In this document: one piece after another, positions 7,376-13,976 of the stretch
Layout: each line of letters starts with the position of its first letter
Position numbering within the stretch: the first letter of the stretch is position 1
Source: an uncultured Chitinophagaceae bacterium
GTDB lineage: Bacteria > Bacteroidota > Bacteroidia > Chitinophagales > Chitinophagaceae
DNA length: 17,983 nucleotides
Direction: 5' to 3'
Assembly (NCBI GenBank): GCA_934502905.1
Contig: CAKSVK010000068.1
Span: 1 to 17,983, forward strand
Translations under genes and position numbers: made by a program
Notes under the pieces: model-generated
Databases searched by the model: none
Told to the model about the DNA's origin: nothing
Seen by the model: only the letters and a program-made list of their open reading frames with translations

Positions 7376-8629
7376 ATGGAAAGGATCAATGCTTCTATTA
7401 TTACCATTGGTGATGAGCTGCTGATCGGACAGGTAATAGATACCAACAGTGCATGGATGGCACAGGAACTGAACAAGGCCGGTATCTGGCTGCGCAGGCG
7501 GTTGTCGATAGGAGATGTAAAGGAAGAGATCGTGACAGCACTGGACGATGAAAGTGAAAAGGCTGCTATCATCCTGATCACGGGTGGATTGGGACCAACC
7601 GCCGATGATATTACCAAACCGGTATTGGCAGAATATTTTGGTGGTAAGCTGGTGATGCATGAGGAAAGTCTGCGAAGGGCGACCCAGATATTTGAGCGGC
7701 TGAACCGCCCTATGATAGCGCGTAACCAAAAGCAGGCCGAGCTGCCGGATGTATGTACGGTGATCCCTAATGACCGGGGCACCGCGCCGGGGATGTGGTT
7801 TGAAAAAGACGGGAAAATATTCGTAAGTATGCCCGGGGTGCCACATGAGATGAAAGGAATGTTCACCGACTATGTGTTGCCAAAATTGAGAGAACATTTT
7901 ACCTTGCCTTTTATCGATCACAGGACACTGCTCACCGCCGGGATCGGAGAATCCTTCCTGGCAGAAAAGATAGCCGTATGGGAGGAAGCGCTGCCGCACC
8001 ATATTAAGCTGGCTTACCTGCCGAACTATGGCATGGTTCGGCTGCGCATTACCGGTATGGATACCGATCAACCCCGCCTGGAAAAGGAGCTGGATATGCA
8101 ATTCGGAAAGCTGCAGGCGCTGGTGAAGGAATGGCTGGTAACGGATGAAGATATCAGCCTGTCGGAAGTGGTAGGAAAGCTGCTTTTGCAGCAAAACAAG
8201 ACCCTTTCCACCGCGGAGAGTTGCACCGGCGGATACCTGGCTCACCTGATCACAGCCGTAGCAGGTTCTTCCGCTTATTACAAGGGATCCGTGATCAGTT
8301 ATGCCAACGAAGTGAAGCAAAAAGTGCTGGGCGTGCAGGAATCAACCCTGGAAACTGCCGGCGCCGTGAGTGAAGAAACCGTACGGCAAATGGTGAAAGG
8401 TGCGCTGGCTGTCAATCACACGGATTACGCCATCGCAACCTCCGGCATTATGGGCCCCGGTGGCGGATCGGCCGAAAAGCCGGTAGGGACCGTATGGGTT
8501 GCAGTAGGCGATCGTCGTGAAATCGTTGCAGAAAAGTTTGTCCTTCGCTTTGACAGGCCCCGCAACATTGAGATCACTGCCAATTTTGCCCTTAACATGT
8601 TGCAGCGATTCCTGAGGAGGGGCGAGTGA
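7376..8629 (+). CDS. cinA: CinA family protein (nicotinamide-nucleotide amidase type)
   Basis: A 417-residue cytosolic protein with the usual two domains. The N-terminal molybdopterin-binding-like (COG1058) domain spans about 4-170: IITIGDELLIGQVIDTNSAW, ITGGLGPTADDITK (69-81), NDRGTAPGMWFE and MPGVPHEMKGMF. The C-terminal amidase domain spans about 262-415: STAESCTGG (278-286), whose Ser282 is in the position of the catalytic serine of PncC, then SSAYYKGSVISYANEVK and ATSGIMGPGGG. Such proteins deamidate nicotinamide mononucleotide for pyridine-nucleotide recycling, with ADP-ribose pyrophosphatase activity in the N-terminal domain of some members. An AGGAAAG sequence lies 8 bases before the ATG, which supports this start. 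Length and motifs are complete. Two long antisense frames within it are shadows. Confidence 0.95.
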   Translation: MERINASIITIGDELLIGQVIDTNSAWMAQELNKAGIWLRRRLSIGDVKEEIVTALDDESEKAAIILITGGLGPTADDITKPVLAEYFGGKLVMHEESLRRATQIFERLNRPMIARNQKQAELPDVCTVIPNDRGTAPGMWFEKDGKIFVSMPGVPHEMKGMFTDYVLPKLREHFTLPFIDHRTLLTAGIGESFLAEKIAVWEEALPHHIKLAYLPNYGMVRLRITGMDTDQPRLEKELDMQFGKLQALVKEWLVTDEDISLSEVVGKLLLQQNKTLSTAESCTGGYLAHLITAVAGSSAYYKGSVISYANEVKQKVLGVQESTLETAGAVSEETVRQMVKGALAVNHTDYAIATSGIMGPGGGSAEKPVGTVWVAVGDRREIVAEKFVLRFDRPRNIEITANFALNMLQRFLRRGE

Positions 8630-8681
8630 TGGGTGGTTAGTGGTCCAGTAGTAAGTAGTTAGTGGACGGTTTAGTTGCAAG

Positions 8682-8715
8682 ATGCAGGTATGCATGCCTG
8701 TATCCTGACCTGCAT
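8682..8715. repeat. 8-bp inverted repeat downstream of cinA
   Basis: ATGCAGGT (8682-8689) and ACCTGCAT (8708-8715) are exact complements separated by 18 bases that contain CATGCCTG, which can pair alternatively with the left arm. It lies 53 bases after the cinA stop. No T-run follows directly (next is TCTGTGTCCTGTTTT), so it is at best a weak terminator for cinA. Confidence 0.35.
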
Positions 8716-8774
8716 TCTGTGTCCTGTTTTGCCATTTTCCTGGAAAAATTAACAAAAAATACAACGTTCAGGGT

Positions 8775-8806
8775 ATTGCAAATCCCAAAAAAGGAAACTA
8801 ACTTTA
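8775..8806 (+). promoter_or_regulatory. Candidate promoter upstream of the leader/sRNA
   Basis: -33-like ATTG (8775-8778), 20 bases, then -7-like TAACTTTA (8799-8806). This matches TTTG-N19-21-TANNTTTG except for the first T of the -33 box and the last G of the -7 box. The -33 region lies inside an imperfect 16-bp palindrome GGGTATTGCAAATCCC (8771-8786). Predicted transcription start is near 8810. Confidence 0.4.
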
Positions 8807-8809
8807 GAG

Positions 8810-8904
8810 TAACACATAAGAATTTTTAAACCCACTCTCAAGGGTTAGTGTCACAATCAACTTCAGCACAACCTCCCATGGACGCAGGGAGGTTGTCGCT
8901 TTTT
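8810..8904 (+). ncRNA. Candidate small RNA or attenuated leader
   Basis: A transcript from the candidate promoter at 8775-8806 would run about 95 bases and end at the intrinsic terminator. It would carry a 5-bp hairpin (AACCC 8829-8833 with GGGTT 8842-8846) and the 10-bp terminator hairpin. It contains no credible open frame. It could be an independent sRNA or a leader that controls the downstream exported peptidase by termination. I do not recognise it as a known RNA family. Confidence 0.35.
8868..8904 (+). terminator. Intrinsic terminator upstream of the M81 peptidase gene
   Basis: Stem ACAACCTCCC (8868-8877) and GGGAGGTTGT (8887-8896) pair perfectly over 10 bp, with a 9-base loop, and are followed by CGCTTTTT (8897-8904). 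This is a strong rho-independent terminator on the plus strand. It sits 239 bases after cinA and 37 bases before the next start codon. Confidence 0.75.
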
Positions 8905-8941
8905 ATCCTATCTTTCAGTTCGTTTTTCAAAATGTCATATT

Positions 8942-10501
8942 ATGAGATTATTGATTGTCACCATATGCCTGGTCATTTCTTTTCCGCTTTTTTCGCAGGA
9001 TGGCAAGCGTCCCCGTATCGCGATTGCCGGTATCGGTATTGAGTCCAGCACTTTTTCCCCTGCACTAAGCACGGAAGCCTCATTTTTAATAAAGCGGGGA
9101 AAGGAGATCTATACATCCTACCCCGGGTTTATGCAGGATGGTTCTCCTGCCCGGCAGGCTGCCGAGTGGTTTCCCGCTGTTACAGCCAGGTCGCTGCCGG
9201 GTGGCGCTGTTACCCGCGAAGCTTATGAAGTAATGATAGGGTATATACTGGATTCGCTGAAGAAAAACCTGCCTTACGACGGGTTGTTCTTTGACATTCA
9301 TGGCGCCATGAGCGTGGTAGGACTGGATGACCCGGAAGGGGATATGATCACCAGGGTACGGCAGGTGATCGGTAACAAACCCGTTATCTCCACTTCAATG
9401 GACCTGCATGGCAATGTATCGATGCGGCTGGCAGAAAATTCGGACCTGATCACCTGCTACAGGATGGCCCCGCATGAAGACGCGCAGGAAACCAAGAAAC
9501 GTTCGGTGGAGCAACTGCTGGAACGACTGGTTTCCGGCAAAGGTAAACCCAGATACAAAGCCCGGATACCCGTGCCGATACTGTTGCCGGGAGAGCAGAC
9601 CAGTACCCGGATAGAACCTGCCAAAAGCCTGTATGCAGCGGTAGCACCTGCTTCCGCGAGACAGGGCGTAATAGAAGCGGCTATATGGATGGGGTATCCA
9701 TGGGCAGACGAGCCGCGTAACCATGGTGTGATCATGGTTACCGGCGATGACCAGGCAGCCGTAGCCGCTTCGGCGGAAGAGCTGGCTGCTCATTTCTGGA
9801 AGGTGCGGCGCGAATTTCATTTTGTGGCGCCCACCGGCACCCTGGAAGAATGCCTGAACAAGGCGCTTGCCAGTAAAAAACGTCCCTTCTTTATCAGTGA
9901 TTCCGGTGACAACCCTACCGCAGGTGGAGCGGGTGATGTCACCTGGTCGCTGCAGCAGATACTGGCAAGAAAAGAGTTCAAAGCAGCTACAGGGCCGGTT
10001 GTGATCTATGCTTCCATACCTGGTCCGGAGCTGGTGGAAAAAGCCCTGGTTTTGGGTGTGGGTGCCAAAATAAAAGCACGGGCAGGCGCAGCGGTCGATA
10101 ACAGGTATGCACCACCGGTAGAGCTGGATGGCATCATACGTTCCATTGAAAAGGGGGACCGCAATGCGGAAGTAGAGGTAGTGGTACAGGTGGGTTCGGT
10201 ACATGTGATCGTGACCGGGAAAAGAAAACCTTACCACAAAGAAGCTGATTTTACGAGGCTGGGACTGAATCCCAGGAAAGCGGATATCGTGATCGTAAAG
10301 ATCGGGTACCTGGAGCCTGAGCTGTACAATATGCGGGCAGACTGGCTGCTGGCGCTTACGCCCGGCGGCGTGGACCAGGACCTGGCAAGGGTTCCTTATA
10401 AACGGATCCAGCGACCCATGTTCCCCGTAGATAAAGACACCCCTGATCCCGATCTGAAGGCAAGATGGGTGAAATCATCAGAGGAAGTTGTATTACCATA
10501 A
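8942..10501 (+). CDS. Exported M81 family metallopeptidase (MlrC-like)
   Basis: A 519-residue protein of the MlrC/M81 family, named after the enzyme for the last step of microcystin breakdown in Sphingomonas; most members have unknown substrates. It starts with a signal peptide (LLIVTICLVISFPLFS|Q, cleavage near 18-19), so it acts in the periplasm or outside. The N-terminal DUF1485-type domain follows (IAIAGIGIESSTFSP, 26-40). The zinc ligands known from MlrC (Asp-x-His and a His 22 residues later) are present as D154-L-H156 in MDLHGNVSMR and H178 in APHED. HGAM (120-123) and the C-terminal domain motif SDSGDNPTAGGAGD are also intact. Length matches the family. The gene follows a terminator-containing leader and has no peptide-uptake or other degradation gene beside it. 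The microcystin substrate should not be assumed. Confidence 0.9.
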   Translation: MRLLIVTICLVISFPLFSQDGKRPRIAIAGIGIESSTFSPALSTEASFLIKRGKEIYTSYPGFMQDGSPARQAAEWFPAVTARSLPGGAVTREAYEVMIGYILDSLKKNLPYDGLFFDIHGAMSVVGLDDPEGDMITRVRQVIGNKPVISTSMDLHGNVSMRLAENSDLITCYRMAPHEDAQETKKRSVEQLLERLVSGKGKPRYKARIPVPILLPGEQTSTRIEPAKSLYAAVAPASARQGVIEAAIWMGYPWADEPRNHGVIMVTGDDQAAVAASAEELAAHFWKVRREFHFVAPTGTLEECLNKALASKKRPFFISDSGDNPTAGGAGDVTWSLQQILARKEFKAATGPVVIYASIPGPELVEKALVLGVGAKIKARAGAAVDNRYAPPVELDGIIRSIEKGDRNAEVEVVVQVGSVHVIVTGKRKPYHKEADFTRLGLNPRKADIVIVKIGYLEPELYNMRADWLLALTPGGVDQDLARVPYKRIQRPMFPVDKDTPDPDLKARWVKSSEEVVLP

Positions 10502-10532
10502 ACATTTCTTTTTACCGGACAATCCATGATCT

Positions 10533-11105
10533 ATGCCAGGAATATTCCAGACAGTATATCAGCATCCTCTGTTGTCGGAAAGCAACCGGGTAACCATATC
10601 GGAATGCCATGTGCAGGAAGATATAGAAAAAGGAACCGTTATGTTGAAGAAAGGACAGGTAGCGAATGAATACTATCTCCTGGAATCGGGGCTGATCCGT
10701 TCCTATGTGCATGACTATGATAACAACGAGATCACGACGGAATTCTTTGTGGAGAATGAGATCGTTATTGTGCCTTCCTCGCTCTTCCAGCGCCAACCCT
10801 CACAGGAAACAGTAGTGGCAGTTACAGACGTGGTTGTGTTCAGGATCGGCTTTGAAGATTTTCAGCAGCTCTTCCATAGCATACCCGGCTTCAGTGAATG
10901 GGGGCGACTCTGGTTTACCCATCAGTTATTTTCCGTAAAACAGCGATCGCTGGAGATCATTACGGAAACGGCCACCAACCGTTACCTGAAGCTGATGAAA
11001 GAAAAGCCACAGATCATGCAATATGTTCCGTTGAAGCAAATTGCCTCCTACCTGGGAATAACAGATACCTCCCTGAGCCGTATCCGGAAAGAGATCGCCC
11101 AGTAA
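10533..11105 (+). CDS. Crp/Fnr family transcriptional regulator
   Basis: A 190-residue regulator with an N-terminal cyclic-nucleotide-binding-type beta-roll (about 15-115, including KKGQVANEYYLLESGLIRSYV), a long dimer helix, and a C-terminal winged helix-turn-helix (about 160-190) with VPLKQIASYLGITDTSLSRIRKEI. The recognition helix keeps the Ser-Arg pair (182-183) of Fnr-type proteins but has Thr where Fnr has Glu. The beta-roll lacks the Arg-Ser cAMP contact of CRP (here PSQETVVA), and there is no N-terminal cysteine cluster, so neither cAMP nor an iron-sulphur cluster is a likely signal. It starts 31 bases after the peptidase gene and ends 6 bases before an FMN reductase gene. It is the natural candidate to bind the two FNR-box-like palindromes at 11639-11703. 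Confidence 0.92.
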   Translation: MPGIFQTVYQHPLLSESNRVTISECHVQEDIEKGTVMLKKGQVANEYYLLESGLIRSYVHDYDNNEITTEFFVENEIVIVPSSLFQRQPSQETVVAVTDVVVFRIGFEDFQQLFHSIPGFSEWGRLWFTHQLFSVKQRSLEIITETATNRYLKLMKEKPQIMQYVPLKQIASYLGITDTSLSRIRKEIAQ

Positions 11106-11111
11106 AACAGT

Positions 11112-11627
11112 ATGAAAAAGATTCTGGCCATCATCGGCAGCGCACAGGAAAACTCGTCCAACTACAAGCTGGTTGATTTCCTGTCTAAAGAAGCGGGGAC
11201 CGGTATATCTGTTGAAATTTTTGATGCATTAAAACGACTGCCCCACTTTGATACGGTGCAGAGTGCGGAGGGTACTCCGCAGATCATATCAGGTATCCGT
11301 ACACGAATTAATAATGCCGATGCAGTACTGATATCCAGCCCGGAGTATATATTCAGTATTCCTTCCGGTTTGAAGAACCTGCTGGAATGGTGTGTAGCCA
11401 CTACCGTTTTCAGCGATAAGCCTGTTGCCATCATCGTGGCGTCCGCAGATGGCAAAAAGGCTTTCAGCGAAATACAGCTGATCATGCAGACGCTGGGGGC
11501 AAAATTCAATGAAAATACCTGCCTGCTGATCAGCGGTATTAAAGGCAGGATCGTATCTGACAAAATATCTGAGGATATTCAGCCGGCCCTTTTACAGGTG
11601 ATGCAACATCTCCGGCGCCTGATGTAA
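11112..11627 (+). CDS. NAD(P)H-dependent FMN reductase family protein
   Basis: A 171-residue flavodoxin-fold protein that would reduce FMN, quinones or similar acceptors with NAD(P)H. The FMN phosphate loop is IIGSAQENSSN (7-17) and the second flavin motif is SSPEYIFSIPSGLKNLLEW (75-93), typical of the NADPH_dep_FMN_red family. No signal peptide. It follows the Crp/Fnr gene with only 6 bases between, so the two are almost certainly co-transcribed. A two-gene unit of regulator plus reductase suggests a response to oxidants or electrophiles; this is inference. Length is slightly short for the family but the domain is complete. Confidence 0.9.
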   Translation: MKKILAIIGSAQENSSNYKLVDFLSKEAGTGISVEIFDALKRLPHFDTVQSAEGTPQIISGIRTRINNADAVLISSPEYIFSIPSGLKNLLEWCVATTVFSDKPVAIIVASADGKKAFSEIQLIMQTLGAKFNENTCLLISGIKGRIVSDKISEDIQPALLQVMQHLRRLM

Positions 11628-11638
11628 GCAGGTTGTGA

Positions 11639-11654
11639 CTTGCCATTTGGCAAG
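11639..11654. promoter_or_regulatory. FNR-box-like palindrome, distal site
   Basis: CTTGCC-ATTT-GGCAAG, a perfect palindrome with 6-base arms. The core TTGCC-N4-GGCAA has the 5-4-5 geometry of Crp/Fnr-family boxes (FNR: TTGAT-N4-ATCAA). It begins 12 bases after the FMN reductase stop and is centred 48 bp upstream of the second site. Confidence 0.65.
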
Positions 11655-11685
11655 AACTTTCGTTTATTACTTCACTCTCCTTAAT

Positions 11686-11703
11686 ACTTGTCAAATGGCA
11701 AGT
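11686..11703. promoter_or_regulatory. FNR-box-like palindrome, proximal site
   Basis: ACTTGTC-AAAT-GGCAAGT, an 18-bp palindrome with one mismatch. It is the reverse complement of the distal site with 16 of 17 bases shared, so the same protein should bind both. Its centre (11694.5) is about 30 bp upstream of the -7 box at 11725, near -41 from the expected start, the classic class II activator position. Confidence 0.65.
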
Positions 11704-11724
11704 AAACTTACCTGTGCTGCATAT

Positions 11725-11732
11725 TACTTTTG
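11725..11732 (+). promoter_or_regulatory. -7 box of the DinB-VOC cassette promoter
   Basis: TACTTTTG matches TANNTTTG exactly and ends 22 bases before the DinB start. No TTTG lies 19-21 bases upstream; that position is occupied by the end of the proximal palindrome. A promoter with a good -7 box but no -33 box next to an operator suggests dependence on an activator. Confidence 0.55.
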
Positions 11733-11754
11733 AACTGTTATTAAAAAACAGCAT

Positions 11755-12249
11755 ATGGATAATAAACACCTGATAAAAGATATTGCAACGACATTTGACG
11801 CCGTGATTGAATCCATCAAAGATGTAGATGAAAACTCTTTCAATAAGATACCCTTTGAGGACAGCTGGACGATCGGGCAGGTAACAGAACACATCGTGAT
11901 ATGCAGCGGGGGCGTGCAGGACAATAAAACAGGTGATGCCGGTCGTGCCTGCGATGAGAACCTGGATCAGCTACGTGCCATTTTTTTGAATATGGAGGAG
12001 AAGTCTAAAGCGTCGCCACAGGTAACGCCGCGACAGCCGCCTCACCAAAAAAACGGGCTTATTGATCAGCTGGAAAGTAATAAGAACCATCTTCTTTCTA
12101 TAGCGATGGAGAGAGACCTGGAAAAGTTGAGCCTGGATATGGAATTTCCGTACATGGGATACCTCACGCGTTATGAATGGCTGAGCTTTATCTGTTGGCA
12201 TACCCAAAGACATCTTAACCAGATCCGCAACATTCAACAACAATTATAA
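11755..12249 (+). CDS. DinB family protein
   Basis: A 164-residue four-helix-bundle protein of the DinB/YfiT-like superfamily. The metal-binding histidine triad is visible: H46 in the N-terminal helix (SWTIGQVTEHI), and H149 and H153 in the C-terminal W-H-T-Q-R-H-L-N-Q-I, the typical DinB ending. Members include metal-dependent thiol transferases (bacillithiol or mycothiol dependent) and uncharacterised stress proteins; the specific reaction is unknown here. It is the first gene downstream of the two operator-like palindromes and of the -7 box, so it probably leads the cassette transcript. An 18-base gap separates it from the next gene. Confidence 0.88.
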   Translation: MDNKHLIKDIATTFDAVIESIKDVDENSFNKIPFEDSWTIGQVTEHIVICSGGVQDNKTGDAGRACDENLDQLRAIFLNMEEKSKASPQVTPRQPPHQKNGLIDQLESNKNHLLSIAMERDLEKLSLDMEFPYMGYLTRYEWLSFICWHTQRHLNQIRNIQQQL

Positions 12250-12267
12250 CTGAAAAAATTAACCGCC

Positions 12268-12675
12268 ATGAATGTCAATCAGATATTTGTAAACCTGCCG
12301 GTGAGTGACATACAGAAAACAAGGACGTTCTGGACAAAGCTCGGTTTTGTCATCAACGAACAGTTCTCCGATGATAATGCAATTTGTGTAATACTGAACG
12401 AAGGCAGCATTTATGCCATGTTTTTACAGGAAGAATATTTTAAAACGTTTACCAACCGCCCCATAGCAAAAGGCGATACCACGCAGGTACTGTTGGCTAT
12501 AGGTGTAAATGCACGACAGGAAGTGGAAAATATGGTGAGCACGGCTATAGCGAATGGTGGCACCAGATACAGTGAACCGCAGGACCATGGCTGGATGTAT
12601 CAAAGCAGCTTTGCCGACCTGAACGGGCATCAATGGGAAGTTATGTACGCGGATATGTCCCAAATGAACCAGTAA
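12268..12675 (+). CDS. VOC family protein (glyoxalase/bleomycin-resistance fold), first
   Basis: A 135-residue vicinal-oxygen-chelate protein with two beta-alpha-beta-beta-beta repeats. The first repeat is IFVNLPVSDIQKTRTFWTKLGFVIN, and the second ends SSFADLNGHQWEVMYAD, the standard VOC pattern of D-x-x-G-x-x-W-E. The usual first metal ligand (His or Glu near residue 5-7) is not clearly present, since the segment reads NQIFVNL, so it may bind a ligand rather than catalyse. It lies 18 bases after dinB and 37 bases before a second VOC gene, consistent with one transcript. The substrate is unknown. Confidence 0.88.
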   Translation: MNVNQIFVNLPVSDIQKTRTFWTKLGFVINEQFSDDNAICVILNEGSIYAMFLQEEYFKTFTNRPIAKGDTTQVLLAIGVNARQEVENMVSTAIANGGTRYSEPQDHGWMYQSSFADLNGHQWEVMYADMSQMNQ

Positions 12676-12712
12676 GGACTTCAAAATAATTTCATCACTC
12701 AAAACGATTACA

Positions 12713-13102
12713 ATGGAAAACAAACAATTTAATCCCATGGTATGGTTCGAAATTTATGTGGACGATATGGACCGGGCAACTAAATTTTACGAAACTGTAT
12801 TGCAATTGAAATTGCAGGATATGTCTGATCCTACCAACCAGTCCATGCAAATGCGGGCATTTCCCGGCGAAACGATGAATCCCGGGGCAGCAGGTACCCT
12901 CATCAAAATGGAGGGTGCAAAGGCCGGTGGAAGCAATGTCATCATCTATTTCGGATGTGAGGATTGTTCGGTAGAAGAATCACGTGTAGAAGCCGCAGGA
13001 GGAAAGGTTTGCAAATCCAAGATGTCTATTGGTGAGTTTGGATTCTGTTCTATTGTCACGGATCCGGAAGGCAATACCATCGGGTTGCATTCGATGAAGT
13101 AA
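12713..13102 (+). CDS. VOC family protein, second
   Basis: A 129-residue VOC-fold protein unlike its neighbour in sequence. The first repeat is PMVWFEIYVDDMDRATKFYETVL, and the second ends FGFCSIVTDPEGNTIGLHS, as in YdcJ/PhnB-type glyoxalase-like proteins. A Glu (in WFEIYV) sits at the first metal position, but the C-terminal metal Glu is replaced by the IGLHS segment. Sequence between the repeats includes GETMNPGAAGTLIKMEGAKAGGSNVIIYF, typical of the group found in Bacteroidota. A perfect 14-bp palindrome (13115-13128) follows the stop. The ligand is unknown. Confidence 0.88.
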   Translation: MENKQFNPMVWFEIYVDDMDRATKFYETVLQLKLQDMSDPTNQSMQMRAFPGETMNPGAAGTLIKMEGAKAGGSNVIIYFGCEDCSVEESRVEAAGGKVCKSKMSIGEFGFCSIVTDPEGNTIGLHSMK

Positions 13103-13114
13103 TATTACAGACGA

Positions 13115-13128
13115 ACAGGATTTCCTGT
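13115..13128. repeat. 14-bp palindrome ACAGGA-TT-TCCTGT
   Basis: Six-base arms are perfectly symmetric around TT, 13 bases after the stop of the second VOC gene and 53 bases before the DoxX-like start. It could be a protein site or a processing hairpin between operon genes. No promoter boxes are visible near it. Chance is possible at this length. Confidence 0.3.
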
Positions 13129-13180
13129 GCTTTTAAAGTCTGCTTATAAAAAATATATACTCCCGGCAAAAAATAATATC

Positions 13181-13555
13181 ATGAAAAGAAACAAGATCAT
13201 TTTCTGGATAGCCACGATCATTATTTTTCTGTTTGAAGGAATGATGCCGCTCAGCTCGCTCATCCTGGCGCCTGATCAGTTTAACGTGGGCACCAGGCCA
13301 TTGGGTTATCCTGACTATTTCGCATATGCGCTGATCGTGTGCAAGATACTGGGTGCTACAGCCCTTATCATACCTGCGCTACCCGCAAAGCTCAGGGAAT
13401 GGGCGTATGCAGGGTTGACGTTCAACCTGCTGTTTGCTGCATTCAGTCATGCAGTCGTTGATGGTAATATAGGATACGTGCTGATGCCTGTGGTGATCGG
13501 TGGCATACTTGCGGTGTCTTATATTTTTAACCTGAAAATAAAAACCCATGGCTAA
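13181..13555 (+). CDS. DoxX-like membrane protein
   Basis: A 124-residue integral membrane protein with four hydrophobic helices: about 5-24 (IIFWIATIIIFLFEGMMPL), 47-65 (FAYALIVCKILGATALIIPAL), 72-92 (WAYAGLTFNLLFAAFSHAVV) and 97-117 (GYVLMPVVIGGILAVSYIF). The motif YALIVCKILGATALIIP followed by LREWAYAGLTFNLL is typical of the DoxX_2/DoxX-like family, whose biochemical role is poorly known; some members act with thiol or redox enzymes. The ATG at 13181 (MKRNKIIFW) is preferred over an upstream GTG at 13127 that would add a positively charged segment without a ribosome site. The gene overlaps the next by 8 bases. Confidence 0.85.
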   Translation: MKRNKIIFWIATIIIFLFEGMMPLSSLILAPDQFNVGTRPLGYPDYFAYALIVCKILGATALIIPALPAKLREWAYAGLTFNLLFAAFSHAVVDGNIGYVLMPVVIGGILAVSYIFNLKIKTHG

Positions 13556-13916
13556 AACAGATTTCAGGACAATTGATGAGTACCACTCCACGTTTCCTGC
13601 TGATATGCAGGAACGGTTGCAGCAGATCAGGGAGATCATTAAAGAAGCGGCCCCCGAAGCAACAGAAGTGATCAGCTACCAGATACCCGCTTTCAAAATC
13701 GGTAAGTTTTTTCTGATCTATTATTCCGTTTATACAAAACATATTTCCCTTTCCAGTCCGTGGAGCGACGCGTTCCTTAAAAAGTTTGAAAAAGATCTGA
13801 AGAAGCTGAAAGTAACGAAGTCTGCTATTCAGCTCCCCAACGAGGAACCGCTACCTTCTGCTTTAATTAAACGGATGGTGAAGTTCAGGAAGGAAGAGAC
13901 AGGTGCGGCCACTTGA
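13548..13916 (+). CDS. DUF1801 domain protein
   Basis: A 122-residue soluble protein of the DUF1801 family (YdhG/Fra-like fold). The conserved start is TIDEYHSTFPADMQERLQQIREIIKEAAPEATEVISYQIPAFK, followed by the short beta region FFLIYYSVYTKHISLSSP and a Lys-rich C-terminal helix pair ending LIKRMVKFRKEE. The family fold resembles frataxin-like iron chaperones and SRPBCC-neighbour proteins, but no activity is proven for this type. It overlaps the DoxX-like gene by 8 bases, so translation of the two is probably coupled. DUF1801, SRPBCC, VOC and DinB genes often occur together in Bacteroidota. Confidence 0.9.
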   Translation: MAKTDFRTIDEYHSTFPADMQERLQQIREIIKEAAPEATEVISYQIPAFKIGKFFLIYYSVYTKHISLSSPWSDAFLKKFEKDLKKLKVTKSAIQLPNEEPLPSALIKRMVKFRKEETGAAT

Positions 13917-13976
13917 CCGTGTGGTATTGCTACGCAAGTTATAAAATTAACAGGACCCTCATTAAACGTTTGTGCG

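Larger units (their letters stand above)
8630..8941 (+). other. 312-base gap between cinA and the M81 peptidase gene
   Basis: There is no protein gene here. From left to right it holds a degenerate GTTAGTGG direct repeat (about 8634-8670), an 8-bp inverted repeat (8682-8689 with 8708-8715), a candidate promoter (8775-8806), a small AACCC/GGGTT hairpin (8829-8846), and a strong intrinsic terminator (8868-8904) that ends 38 bases before the peptidase start. The order promoter-hairpin-terminator suggests a short independent transcript or an attenuated leader. Confidence 0.6.

Noticed and set aside
7346..8320. 324-codon open frame on - inside cinA
   Set aside because: It lies antisense to a complete, motif-bearing cinA. 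Its product is rich in His, Gln and Arg with no domain pattern, as expected of a codon shadow.
9395..10237. 280-codon open frame on - inside the M81 peptidase gene
   Set aside because: Antisense to a well-supported gene with intact zinc site; no recognisable motif and unusual composition.
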